Assembly: GCF_022682305.1 (NCBI RefSeq)
Contig: NZ_CP093528.1
Span: 2,741,501 to 2,805,500 of the forward strand
Reading direction: 5' to 3'
DNA length: 64,000 nucleotides
Source of the DNA: Shinella zoogloeoides
GTDB taxonomy: Bacteria; Pseudomonadota; Alphaproteobacteria; Rhizobiales; Rhizobiaceae
The notes below the pieces were generated by a model, which had not been told where the DNA came from, ran no database searches, and worked only from the letters and a program-made list of their open reading frames with translations. The position numbers and the translations under genes are program-made. Position 1 is the stretch's first letter. Every line of letters starts with the position of its first letter. Below, one piece after another: positions 25,164-33,223 of the stretch.

Positions 25164-26021
25164 CTAGGCGGGCAGCATGGCGGCTTGTCGCGCGATGAAG
25201 TCGACAAGATGGCGGGCGCCTTCCGCCATTTCCGGCTGGTTATACAAGCCAATCTCGATACGGACCGGCCCCGGCAGATCGGACGACCTGTCCAGTGTCC
25301 GGCACCCCTCCGGCTGCGTGTTGGCGATCATCGGCGCGATGCCGATACCCACACGCACCGCCGTCGCCACAGCCACAAGCGTAGACGCGACGCAGGCCGT
25401 TTTCCATTTGATGCCACGCTGCGACAAGGCCCCCGTCACCGGGATCGTCCAGGGGCATCCCTCGTCGAACATGATGATGGGCAGCGGCTCTCCCGCATCG
25501 ACGACGAAATCGGATCGTACCGTCCACATCAAATATTCGGTCCAGACCAGCGCCGGCTTTCGCAGCAGGCAGGTCACGTCGCACACCGCCAGATCAAGCG
25601 CGCCGTCCTTGAAAAGCGCAGCCAGCCGGCGGTTTGGCTCGATGATGATGTCGATCTCGATATCCGGGTTCTGGTCGCGAAAATTGCGCAGAATCCGGAT
25701 AAGATGACCCGCCGCGAAATCCTCGACGACGCCGAGACGAATGCGGTCACGGATCGTTTTCCCGCTCAGCCTCTTGCCGGCCTCATCGCCGAGCCGGACG
25801 ATCTCACGGGCATAGGGCAGCATGATCTGCCCCTGCGCGGTGAGCGAAAGTCCCTTCTGCGACCGCGAGAACAGCCTGACGCCGACAAGGTCCTCCAGCT
25901 TGCGGAGCTGCATGCTGACGGCCGCCTGCGTTCGGTTGAGTGTCGCGGCCGCGCCGCTGACCGTGCCTATTTCGGCAACGGCCAGAAACGCTCTGAGCAG
26001 ATAGGGATCGAGGTCCAGCAT
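25164..26021 (-). CDS. LysR-family transcriptional regulator
   Basis: The product has 285 residues with the standard plan: an HTH at about residues 1-62 (LRAFLAVAEIGTVSGAAATLNRTQAAVSMQLRKLE) and a periplasmic-binding-protein-like effector domain (about 90-280). It is on the same strand as, and upstream of, the AruI-like gene, and nearly 0.5 kb from the divergent ABC operon. Either could be its target; LysR proteins most often control the divergent neighbour, but the distance is long here. The effector is unknown. The ribosome site is weak, so the start is moderately certain. Confidence 0.87.
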   Translation of the reverse strand: MLDLDPYLLRAFLAVAEIGTVSGAAATLNRTQAAVSMQLRKLEDLVGVRLFSRSQKGLSLTAQGQIMLPYAREIVRLGDEAGKRLSGKTIRDRIRLGVVEDFAAGHLIRILRNFRDQNPDIEIDIIIEPNRRLAALFKDGALDLAVCDVTCLLRKPALVWTEYLMWTVRSDFVVDAGEPLPIIMFDEGCPWTIPVTGALSQRGIKWKTACVASTLVAVATAVRVGIGIAPMIANTQPEGCRTLDRSSDLPGPVRIEIGLYNQPEMAEGARHLVDFIARQAAMLPA

Positions 26022-26342
26022 TCAAACTCGACTTCAGGATGGGGTGGGCTACGGGCTGAACCAGATGCTGCACCCGCTCCGGCCAGAGATCGCCGCACCA
26101 TAGCAAAGACGATGCAGCGAATGGAGAAGAAACAGGGCGGCATTGGCAAAATCGGATTGAACGGATCCCCGTCCCCGAACGCTCCTACTCATCCGGGGTC
26201 CGTTTCGACTGAAAAATGTCTACACTAATCGCACACATGCAACACATAGAAAGATGCTTCCTCCCGTTAAAACCGTTAAATTTCCCGTAAATTCGAACAA
26301 ATCCAACAGGATTTCCAAATCGCTCCGCGTAATGTTAGATTG
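26022..26342. other. Intergenic region between LysR gene and ABC operon, no gene seen
   Basis: About 320 bp without plausible coding sequence. The part from 26250 on becomes AT-rich and leads into the strong promoter at 26343. No clear LysR box or palindrome was identified. Confidence 0.4.
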
Positions 26343-26371
26343 TTGACATAGAAATTGTATACAGTTATAAA
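26343..26371 (+). promoter_or_regulatory. Strong sigma-70 type promoter of the polar amino acid ABC operon
   Basis: TTGACA (26343-26348) and TATAAA (26366-26371) are separated by exactly 17 bp. The spacer holds TTGTATACAG, a near-symmetric sequence of the kind bound by GntR or RpiR family proteins, and may be an operator. Transcription would begin about 26378, leaving a 50-base leader before a short open frame. Confidence 0.7.
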
Positions 26372-26431
26372 GATGACAAGGGACCTGAAGGTCCACTCGC
26401 CTGAGGAGCGCGGGCTCACGGAGGAACATCG

Positions 26432-26500
26432 ATGACTGACGAACGGTGGCGTTTCGCCCCCGATGGCGAAGGCTTGCCTGCATCCATGGGAGAGCGTTGA
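26432..26500 (+). CDS. 22-codon leader peptide coupled to the first permease gene
   Basis: An ATG at 26432 follows a strong ribosome site (GGAGG, seven bases upstream) and opens a frame beginning MTDERWRFAPDGEGLPASMG that ends in a TGA overlapping the permease ATG (TGATG). The placement, first on the transcript from a consensus promoter and directly coupled to the permease, suggests a translated leader rather than chance. It has no run of regulatory codons that would indicate attenuation. It could also be the stub of a lost first gene. Confidence 0.45.
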   Translation: MTDERWRFAPDGEGLPASMGER

Positions 26501-27219
26501 TGCAGGGGGCTTCGTTCCTGGATCTTGTCGGCTTCGGCCCGGAGGGCTGGGGCGCGGCGCTGCTCATGGCGACGGGCATGACGCTCGCCGTCGCGACGGG
26601 CGGCTTTGCGGCCGGCTCCGTCATCGGCGCAGGCATCACCACCGCCAAGCTGTCGCGCAGCCGGTTCCTGCGTGCTTTCGGCGACGGCTATACCACCGTG
26701 CTGCGCGGCATCCCCGACCTTCTCGTCATCTACCTCTTCTATTTCGGCGGCAGCGCGGCGCTCGGCGCCATTGGCCGGCTCTTCGGCGCGCAGGGCTTCA
26801 TCGGCATGCCCGCCTTCATCACCGGCGTGCTCGCCATCGGCGTCGTTTCCGGCGCCTACCAGGCGGAAGTCTTCCGCGGGGCCTTCAACACGATCAGCCG
26901 CGGCGAGCTGGAGGCGGCCCGCTCCGTCGGCATGACGACTTGGCTGCGCTTCCGCCGCATCATCGCCCCGCAGGTGCTGCGCTACGCCATTCCCGGCCTC
27001 GGCAACACCTGGCAACTGGTGCTGAAGGAATCCGCGCTCATCTCCGTCACCGGCCTTGTCGAATTGCTGCGCCAGTCGCAGATCGCCGCAGGCTCGACAA
27101 GCCGGCCCTTCGATTTCTACGTCACCGCCGCCGCGCTCTATCTCGTCATCACCGCGGCCTCCTCCTACCTCTTCCGCCAGGCAGAAGCCCGCTCGATGCG
27201 CGGCGTCAGGAGAGCATGA
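26500..27219 (+). CDS. Polar amino acid type ABC transporter, permease 1
   Basis: This is an inner-membrane permease of the HisQ/OccQ class, 239 residues with about five membrane helices. The EAA loop is visible as GELEAARSVGMTTWLRFRRIIAPQVLRYAIPGL (about 140-170). The ATG at 26500 overlaps the leader stop and follows GGGAGAG. It overlaps the second permease gene by one base (or four, depending on the start used). Permease pairs of this kind import amino acids, opines or similar charged compounds. The partner binding protein is encoded 5 kb downstream, after two enzymes. Confidence 0.88.
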   Translation: MQGASFLDLVGFGPEGWGAALLMATGMTLAVATGGFAAGSVIGAGITTAKLSRSRFLRAFGDGYTTVLRGIPDLLVIYLFYFGGSAALGAIGRLFGAQGFIGMPAFITGVLAIGVVSGAYQAEVFRGAFNTISRGELEAARSVGMTTWLRFRRIIAPQVLRYAIPGLGNTWQLVLKESALISVTGLVELLRQSQIAAGSTSRPFDFYVTAAALYLVITAASSYLFRQAEARSMRGVRRA

Positions 27220-27947
27220 TGGACTTCACCTTCCTCTCCGAAACCTTCCTGCAGCTTCTGTCCGGCGTGCCGCTGACGCTCAATCTGGCGCTCGTTTCCA
27301 CGGCGCTGGGCGGCATCCTGGCGGTGCTGTTGACGCTGATGCGCATGTCGCCCGTCCGTCCGCTCGGCTGGACCGCGCAATTCTATGTCTTCGTCTTCCG
27401 CGGCACACCGCTGCTGGTGCAGATGTTCGTCATCTATTACGGCCTCGGCCAGTTCCGGCCGACCCTGCAGGCCTGGGGTCTCTGGAGCTTCTTCCGCGAG
27501 CCCTACTGGTGCGCCATCTTCGCCCTCAGCCTCAACACCGCCGCTTATGCCAGCGAAATCCTGCGCGGCGGCCTGCAGGCCGTGCCTCACCAGCAAGTCG
27601 AGGCGGCGCGGGCGAGCGGCATGTGGGGCCTGCTGCTCTACCGCCGCATTATCTTCCCCATCGCCCTGCGCCAGGCCCTGCCCGCCTATGCCAGCGAAAT
27701 CATCCTGATGGTCAAGGCGACCTCGCTCGCCTCCGTCATCACCATGCTGGAAGTGACGGGCCTTGCCGCCAAGCTGATCTCCCAGTCCTACCGGGCCGTG
27801 GAAGTCTTTATCGTGGCCGGCCTCATCTATCTCGTCTTGAACTTCGCCATCACCCGTCTCGTGGCCTTCGTCGAGTGGCGCCTGTCGCCGCACCTTCGCC
27901 CCGTCCCGACACCCGTCTCTTCCGGAGCTGCGCTGCAAAATGCCTGA
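27219..27947 (+). CDS. Polar amino acid type ABC transporter, permease 2
   Basis: This is a HisM/OccM-class permease of 242 residues. The EAA motif is QQVEAARASGMWGLLLYRRIIFPIALRQALPAY (about 126-158). Two adjacent ATG codons are possible; the second (27219) has the better distance from AGGAG, while the first would add one Met. The 3' end overlaps the ATPase gene by 8 bp. With permease 1 it forms the membrane channel of the importer. Confidence 0.88.
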   Translation: MDFTFLSETFLQLLSGVPLTLNLALVSTALGGILAVLLTLMRMSPVRPLGWTAQFYVFVFRGTPLLVQMFVIYYGLGQFRPTLQAWGLWSFFREPYWCAIFALSLNTAAYASEILRGGLQAVPHQQVEAARASGMWGLLLYRRIIFPIALRQALPAYASEIILMVKATSLASVITMLEVTGLAAKLISQSYRAVEVFIVAGLIYLVLNFAITRLVAFVEWRLSPHLRPVPTPVSSGAALQNA

Positions 27948-28719
27948 AACCGCCTCCATCCCGCCCGCCGTTTCCATCCGCAACCTGCGCAAGAGTTTTG
28001 GCGCGCTGGAAGTGCTGAAGGGCATTTCCTTCGATGCGCGCGAAGGCGAGGTCATCTCGATCCTCGGCTCATCCGGCTCGGGCAAATCCACCATGCTTCG
28101 CTGCATCAACATGCTGGAAGTGCCGAGCGACGGCGAAATCCACATCGAGGGCGAGGCGATCCGCCTGAAGAACGGTCGTCACGGCCGCCAGCCCGCCGAT
28201 GTGAGGCAGGTCAGCCGCCTGTGCACCAATGTCGCCATGGTGTTCCAGAGCTTCAATCTCTGGTCCCACATGACCATTCTCGAGAATGTCATGGAGGCGC
28301 CGGTCTACGTCCAGAAGCGGCCGAAGGCAGAATGCCGCGAGGAGGCGATGGAACTGCTCGCCAAGGTCGGCATCGCCGACAAGCGCGACTTCTACCCGAC
28401 GCACCTTTCCGGCGGCCAGCAGCAGCGCGCCGCCATTGCCCGCGCCCTTGCCATGAAGCCGAAGGTCATGCTGTTCGACGAGCCGACCTCGGCGCTCGAC
28501 CCGGAACTGGTGGGCGAGGTGCTGCGCGTCATGCGGGCACTTGCCGACGAGGGCCGCACCATGCTGGTCGTGACCCACGAAATGGCCTTCGCCCGCGACG
28601 TCTCCAACCGGGTGATTTTCCTGCACAAGGGCCAGATCGAGGAAGACGGCCCGCCATCGGAGGTCTTCACCGCGCCGCGCTCCGAGCGCTTCCGCAAGTT
28701 CATCTCCTCGCACGGCTAG
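27940..28719 (+). CDS. Polar amino acid type ABC transporter, ATP-binding protein
   Basis: This is a HisP-type ATPase of 259 residues, full length. Walker A is GSSGSGKST (43-51), the signature LSGGQQQR (156-163), Walker B MLFDEP (177-182). VFQSFNLWSHMTILENV is the amino-acid importer type Q-loop region. It is translationally linked to permease 2 by an 8-bp overlap. It ends 18 bp before the convergent RpiR gene, so transcription must stop in or near that gene. Confidence 0.92.
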   Translation: MPETASIPPAVSIRNLRKSFGALEVLKGISFDAREGEVISILGSSGSGKSTMLRCINMLEVPSDGEIHIEGEAIRLKNGRHGRQPADVRQVSRLCTNVAMVFQSFNLWSHMTILENVMEAPVYVQKRPKAECREEAMELLAKVGIADKRDFYPTHLSGGQQQRAAIARALAMKPKVMLFDEPTSALDPELVGEVLRVMRALADEGRTMLVVTHEMAFARDVSNRVIFLHKGQIEEDGPPSEVFTAPRSERFRKFISSHG

Positions 28720-28737
28720 GACAGGCGGATGGCGGCG

Positions 28738-29622
28738 CTATTTCAGGCTGCGGCTATAGCCGACAAAGCTCTCATAGAGGCCGGCGACGTCGTTCAGCCG
28801 CTCCTCCACCGCGGGGCCACAATGGGCGAAGACGCTGTTCAGAAGCAGCTGCAGCAGCGTCCACATGCCGGAGGTCGCATCCCAGAACAGGTTGAGGTCG
28901 GTCGGAACGGCAAAGACCTCCTCGCCGTAGCTCGCGGCCCAGTCGCAGTAGAGGTCGGTGACGATCGTCACCGGCATGCCCCGCTCGGATGCCTTGGCGG
29001 CGAGCAGCTTGGACTGGTGCGAGTAGCGCCGGGCGTCGATCAGCACCAGCGCGCAGCCGGCCGGGTCAGTCAGGAGCACTTCAGCGAAATTGCCGCCACC
29101 GACATCCACCACCGTCACCTCGTCCCGCAGGTAGCGCAGCATATGCGCAAACCCTTCGGCAAGGCCGCGCTCGGTCTGGAAGCCGGCGACGAAGACACGG
29201 TCGGCCTGCGCGATACGCCGCGCCGCGCGATCCCAGGCGGCCGTCTCGGCATAATCGTAGACACGCACGACCGAGGCGACCGCAAGCTCCAGGCTGCGGG
29301 CGAGCGCCGTATCCGTGGCGCTCTTGCGCTGCAGGTCCTTCAACCGGTCACCGAGCAGCCAGGGGCTGTCGCTGATGTCATCCTTCAGCCGGTCCTTGAG
29401 ATCCTTGAAGCCATCGTAACCGATCGACCGGCAGAAGCGGCCGACCGTCAGTTCGCTGACCCCTACCTTTTCCGCAACGCTGCGAGCGGTCTCGAAGGGC
29501 AGGTCGCCGATATGGGCCAGCATGAAGTTCGCCAGCGCCTTGCCCGATGCCGTCGCCTCCTTGGATGCCACCGCAAGCCGCTGCCGTACCGAACTGTCGT
29601 CCATCCAGCTCCCGTTGCGCAT
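28738..29622 (-). CDS. RpiR-family transcriptional regulator
   Basis: The product has 294 residues: an N-terminal HTH_6 domain (about 10-85, with VAEKVGVSELTVGRFCRSIGYDGFKDLK) and a C-terminal SIS domain (about 130-260) that usually binds a phosphorylated sugar or related ligand. An alternative start six codons later (29604) has a better GGGAG site. It lies inside the importer locus, inverted, between the ABC genes and the oxidase gene, so it is the probable regulator of both transcripts. A symmetric element stands between it and the oxidase gene. Confidence 0.88.
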   Translation of the reverse strand: MRNGSWMDDSSVRQRLAVASKEATASGKALANFMLAHIGDLPFETARSVAEKVGVSELTVGRFCRSIGYDGFKDLKDRLKDDISDSPWLLGDRLKDLQRKSATDTALARSLELAVASVVRVYDYAETAAWDRAARRIAQADRVFVAGFQTERGLAEGFAHMLRYLRDEVTVVDVGGGNFAEVLLTDPAGCALVLIDARRYSHQSKLLAAKASERGMPVTIVTDLYCDWAASYGEEVFAVPTDLNLFWDATSGMWTLLQLLLNSVFAHCGPAVEERLNDVAGLYESFVGYSRSLK

Positions 29623-29661
29623 GTCCCCGCCTCTCGACTGCCCGCGACCTGCGGGATCCCC

Positions 29662-29695
29662 TTTTGCAGCGTTATGTAATCATCAGAACGCAAAA
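29662..29695. promoter_or_regulatory. Inverted repeat between RpiR and DadA-like genes (candidate operator)
   Basis: GCGTT (29669-29673) and AACGC (29687-29691) are flanked by TTTTGC on the left and AAAA on the right, giving an extended imperfect symmetry in a 94-bp divergent promoter. It is the likely RpiR binding region. The oxidase gene has no clear ribosome site beside it. Confidence 0.4.
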
Positions 29696-29716
29696 TAAAG
29701 TCAGAAAACTATCATT

Positions 29717-31003
29717 ATGTCTTACACACTCGGATCACTCCCCTCTTCGCAGCCCCCGCGTCCCGATATGGACGTGCTGGTGCTCGGTGCCGGCATCATC
29801 GGCGTCTCCGTAGCGCTGCACTTGCAGAAACGCGGCAAATCCGTGCTGCTGGTCGACCGCCGCGCGCCGGGCGAAGAGACGAGCTACGGGAATGCCGGGC
29901 TGATCGAACGGGCAAGCGTCGTTCCCTACGGCTTCCCGCGCGAGATTCGCACGCTGCTGAAATATGCGACGAACCGCTCCGCCGACGTGCGTTTCCGCTG
30001 GACCTTCCTGCCGAAAATCCTGCCGTGGCTGGCGCGCTTCTGGCTGGAATCCTCCAGCCGTCGCCTGCGCCGCGCCGCCTCCGACATGCTTCCACTCATC
30101 GAGCGTTCGGTGATCGAGCATACCGCTCTCATGGCCGAGGCGGGCATCGAGCACCGGGCGCGCCGCGGCGGCTGGATGGAAGCCTACCGCAGCGAGAAAG
30201 CCTTCACGGCGGCCAAGCAGGCGGCCCGCGCGTTGGACGAGTACGGCCTTCGCTACGACCTGCTCGGCCCGCAGGAGCTTGCCGCCCGCGAGCCGCATCT
30301 GGCGGGCGAGTTCGCCGGCGCCGTGCACTGGCTCGACCCCGCCACCGTCGCCGATCCCGGCGGGCTGGTGACGGATTATGCCGCGCTCTTCGAACGCCGT
30401 GGCGGCACCGTGATCCGCGGTAATGCGGCGGAGCTGAAGCAGAGTGGCGACGGCTGGAGCCTTGTCGCGGGCGGCCGCCGCATCGTCGCTCGCGAGGCCG
30501 TGGTGGCGCTCGGGCCGTGGTCGGATACGGTCTACAAGCCGCTCGGCTATCGCATTCCGCTCGCCGTCAAGCGTGGCTACCACGTCCATATCGAGCCGGC
30601 CGGCGATGCCGTTCTCAACCATCCCATCGTCGATGTGGAGCGCGGCTATCTGCTGGCGCCCATGACGCGCGGCATCCGCCTGACAACGGGCATCGAGTTC
30701 GCTGATCGCGACGATGCGGCAAGCCCGGTCCAGATCGACCAGACCGAACCCCATGCCCGCGCGATCTTCCCGCTCGGCCGCCGCGTCGAGCAGACGCCGT
30801 GGATGGGCGCGCGCCCCTGCCTGCCGGACATGCGCCCGATCATCGGCCCGGCGCCGCGCCACAAGGGCCTCTGGTTCGCCTTCGGCCACAACCACCACGG
30901 CCTGACGCTCGGCCCGGCCACCGGCCGCCTGCTGGCGGAAATGATGACCGGCGAGACACCCTTCGCCGACCCCGCCCCCTTCACCATGAGCCGTTTCGGC
31001 TGA
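29717..31003 (+). CDS. FAD-dependent D-amino-acid dehydrogenase-like oxidoreductase (DadA family)
   Basis: The product has 428 residues of the DAO superfamily. The Rossmann motif VLVLGAGIIGVSVALHLQ lies at about 20-37, with the following DRRAPGEETSYGNAG typical of DadA. The C-terminal WMGARPCLPDMRPIIGPAPRH is the conserved FAD-closing segment. Such enzymes oxidise an amine on an amino acid and pass electrons to the respiratory chain; opine oxidases are in the same family. The upstream ATG has no good ribosome site; an internal ATG at 29768 is possible. It is followed by an amidohydrolase and a binding protein, as one operon. Confidence 0.82.
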   Translation: MSYTLGSLPSSQPPRPDMDVLVLGAGIIGVSVALHLQKRGKSVLLVDRRAPGEETSYGNAGLIERASVVPYGFPREIRTLLKYATNRSADVRFRWTFLPKILPWLARFWLESSSRRLRRAASDMLPLIERSVIEHTALMAEAGIEHRARRGGWMEAYRSEKAFTAAKQAARALDEYGLRYDLLGPQELAAREPHLAGEFAGAVHWLDPATVADPGGLVTDYAALFERRGGTVIRGNAAELKQSGDGWSLVAGGRRIVAREAVVALGPWSDTVYKPLGYRIPLAVKRGYHVHIEPAGDAVLNHPIVDVERGYLLAPMTRGIRLTTGIEFADRDDAASPVQIDQTEPHARAIFPLGRRVEQTPWMGARPCLPDMRPIIGPAPRHKGLWFAFGHNHHGLTLGPATGRLLAEMMTGETPFADPAPFTMSRFG

Positions 31004-31027
31004 AATCCCGATCCCTGGAGAAACCCG

Positions 31028-32227
31028 ATGTCGACAGAATTCGTTCTCACCAATGTACAGCCCAACGGCGCGGCGGCCAGGGACGTGGTGATCCGCAACG
31101 GGCGGATCGCCGAGATCCTGCCGCACGGCTCCCGCCCCTTTCCAGCCGGAACCGCGACCGTCGACGGCGAAGGCCTCCTGATGCTGCCCGGCCTGGTCGA
31201 CGCCCATACCCATCTCGACAAGACCCTGCTCGGCATGCCCTGGTATCGCAATGATGTCGGCCTCGAACTAATCGACCTCATCGAGAACGAACGCCGCATG
31301 AAGCGGGAGCTCGGCATCGATCCGGCGCGCCAGTCGGCCGCGCAGATCGAGCGCTCCGTCGCCAATGGCACCACCCATATCCGCACTCATGTCGATATCG
31401 ACACGGAATACGGTCTTGCCGGCCTCGAAGGCGTGCTCGCCTCGCGCGAACGCTATCGCGATATCGTCGACATCGAGATCGTCGCCTTCCCGCAAAGCGG
31501 CATGCTGATCCGCCCCGGCACCGTCGACCTGATGGAGCGGGCGATGCGCGAAGGGGCGGACGTGGTGGGCGGCCTCGATCCTTCGGGCGTCGATCGCGAC
31601 CCCAAGGGTCATCTCGACACGATCTTCGCCATGGCCGAGCGCCACGGCAAGCCGGTCGACATCCACCTGCACGAGCCGGACGCGCTCGGCACCTTCGCCA
31701 TCGAACTCATCGTGGAGCGCACGAAGGCGCTCGGCATGGCGGACCGGGTAACGGTCAGCCACGGCTTCTGCCTCGGCATGCTCGCCGACAAGCCGCTAGC
31801 GCGGCTCGCCGGCATGATGGCGGAGACCGGCGTGCACCTGATGACCAAAGGCGGCGCGGCAAGCCCCCGCCCGCCGGTGCTGGATCTCACCGAGATGGGC
31901 GTGAAGATCTGCTCGGGCAGCGACGGCGTGCGCGACACCTGGCAGCCCTTCGGCAATGCCGACATGCTCGACCGTGCGGCCATCGTCTCGCAGCGCAACG
32001 ACTTCATCAACGACGTCCATATCGAGCTGGCGCTCCGCCTGTGCACCCATGGTGGCGCCCACACCATGGCGCTCGAAGGCTACGGGCTGGAGCCCGGCTG
32101 CGACGCCACCTTCGTTCTTGTGCGCGCAGAAACGCCGGCCGACGCCGTCGCATCCCGCCCCGTGCGCCGGGCGGTCTACCGCAAGGGCATTCCAGTCGCA
32201 AAGGACGGCGCGCTGATCGCCGCCTGA
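31028..32227 (+). CDS. Cytosine-deaminase-like amidohydrolase
   Basis: This is a TIM-barrel metal hydrolase of 399 residues. The metal motif DAHTHLDK (H60, H62), DIHLHEPD (H213, H215), the His of VSHGF (245) and Asp of SGSDG (299) are all present, and the GVRDTWQPFGNADML segment is close to cytosine deaminases. Family members deaminate cytosine, isoguanine, creatinine or other cyclic amides. It follows the DadA-like gene by 24 bp behind TGGAG and precedes the binding-protein gene. The substrate probably enters through the ABC importer encoded here; its identity is not clear. Confidence 0.8.
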   Translation: MSTEFVLTNVQPNGAAARDVVIRNGRIAEILPHGSRPFPAGTATVDGEGLLMLPGLVDAHTHLDKTLLGMPWYRNDVGLELIDLIENERRMKRELGIDPARQSAAQIERSVANGTTHIRTHVDIDTEYGLAGLEGVLASRERYRDIVDIEIVAFPQSGMLIRPGTVDLMERAMREGADVVGGLDPSGVDRDPKGHLDTIFAMAERHGKPVDIHLHEPDALGTFAIELIVERTKALGMADRVTVSHGFCLGMLADKPLARLAGMMAETGVHLMTKGGAASPRPPVLDLTEMGVKICSGSDGVRDTWQPFGNADMLDRAAIVSQRNDFINDVHIELALRLCTHGGAHTMALEGYGLEPGCDATFVLVRAETPADAVASRPVRRAVYRKGIPVAKDGALIAA

Positions 32228-32267
32228 AACAAACCCATTCGAACATCGGCAATGAGGAGTAGCCAAC

Positions 32268-33113
32268 ATGTTGAATAAAATCGGAAATGCAGTCATCGCT
32301 CTCGGCATCGCGCTTGGGGCCTCCGCCGCCTTCGCGGAGGAGCCGACGCGCACCATCACGGTGGCGACGGAAGGCGCCTATGCGCCTTGGAACTTCACGG
32401 AAGCCGGCGGCAAGCTCGCCGGCTACGAGATCGACATGCTCGAGGACATCTGCCCGCGCATGAAGGTCAAGTGCGATATCATCGTGCAGGATTGGGACGG
32501 CCTGATCCCCTCGCTGAACGCCGGCAAGTTCGATGCCATCGTCGCCGGCATGCTGCAGACCGAGGAACGCGAAAAGGTCATCGCCTTCTCGCGCAACTAC
32601 GGCACCGGCTCGGCCGCCTTCCTCGTGCGCAAGGATTCGCCGCTCGCCAAGATGCCGGTCGGCAAGCAGGTCGACATGGGCAAGGACAAGGAAGGCGCAA
32701 AGGCGGCCGCCGCCGAGATGCTTCCCTTCATGGAGGGCACGGTGATCGGCGCGCAGGGCTCGACGACCGCCGGCCAGATCATGGCCGAACTCTTCCCGAC
32801 CGTCGAATTCCGCGAATACAAGACGACCGAACAGCACGACCTCGATCTTGAAGCCGGCCGCGTCGATGGCGTCATGGCCTCGCCGGTCGCGCTCGACCGG
32901 GCGCTCGAAAAGATCGGCGCCGACCAGGTGGTGTTCGCCGGCACGGAATTCACCGGCGGCCCGCTGGGCGGAGGCCAGTCCGTCGGCCTGCGCAAGGACG
33001 ATACCGAACTGAAGAAGCTGTTCGACGACGCGATCAACGCCGCCATCGCCGACGGCACCCTCTCGCGCCTCGCCATCAAGTGGTTCAAGCGGGACATTTC
33101 GCCGAAGCAATAA
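32268..33113 (+). CDS. Polar amino acid type ABC transporter, substrate-binding protein
   Basis: This is a periplasmic class II binding protein of 281 residues with a signal peptide ending near SAAFA. TVATEGAYAPWNFTEAGGKLAGYEIDM is the family's hallmark N-terminal lobe. GAG-GAG precedes the ATG. It is last in the oxidase-amidohydrolase-binding protein operon and must serve the permeases and ATPase encoded upstream, the other side of the RpiR gene. Ligand type is an amino acid or opine-like compound by family; not resolvable further. Confidence 0.9.
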   Translation: MLNKIGNAVIALGIALGASAAFAEEPTRTITVATEGAYAPWNFTEAGGKLAGYEIDMLEDICPRMKVKCDIIVQDWDGLIPSLNAGKFDAIVAGMLQTEEREKVIAFSRNYGTGSAAFLVRKDSPLAKMPVGKQVDMGKDKEGAKAAAAEMLPFMEGTVIGAQGSTTAGQIMAELFPTVEFREYKTTEQHDLDLEAGRVDGVMASPVALDRALEKIGADQVVFAGTEFTGGPLGGGQSVGLRKDDTELKKLFDDAINAAIADGTLSRLAIKWFKRDISPKQ

Positions 33114-33132
33114 GCCATCTGAAAATATCGGA

Positions 33133-33157
33133 AGGCCCTGCGAAATTGGCAGGGCCT
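33133..33157. terminator. Hairpin between the binding-protein gene and a convergent LysR gene
   Basis: AGGCCCTGC (33133-33141) and GCAGGGCCT (33149-33157) form a perfect 9-bp stem with a 7-base loop. There is no strong T-tract; a bidirectional terminator is likely from its position. Confidence 0.6.
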
Positions 33158-33223
33158 ACCCTTACTCATCGTCCAGAGGCACTCAGGGCTGGCAGCGCTC
33201 CCATGCAAACCCCTTCCGTTGCC

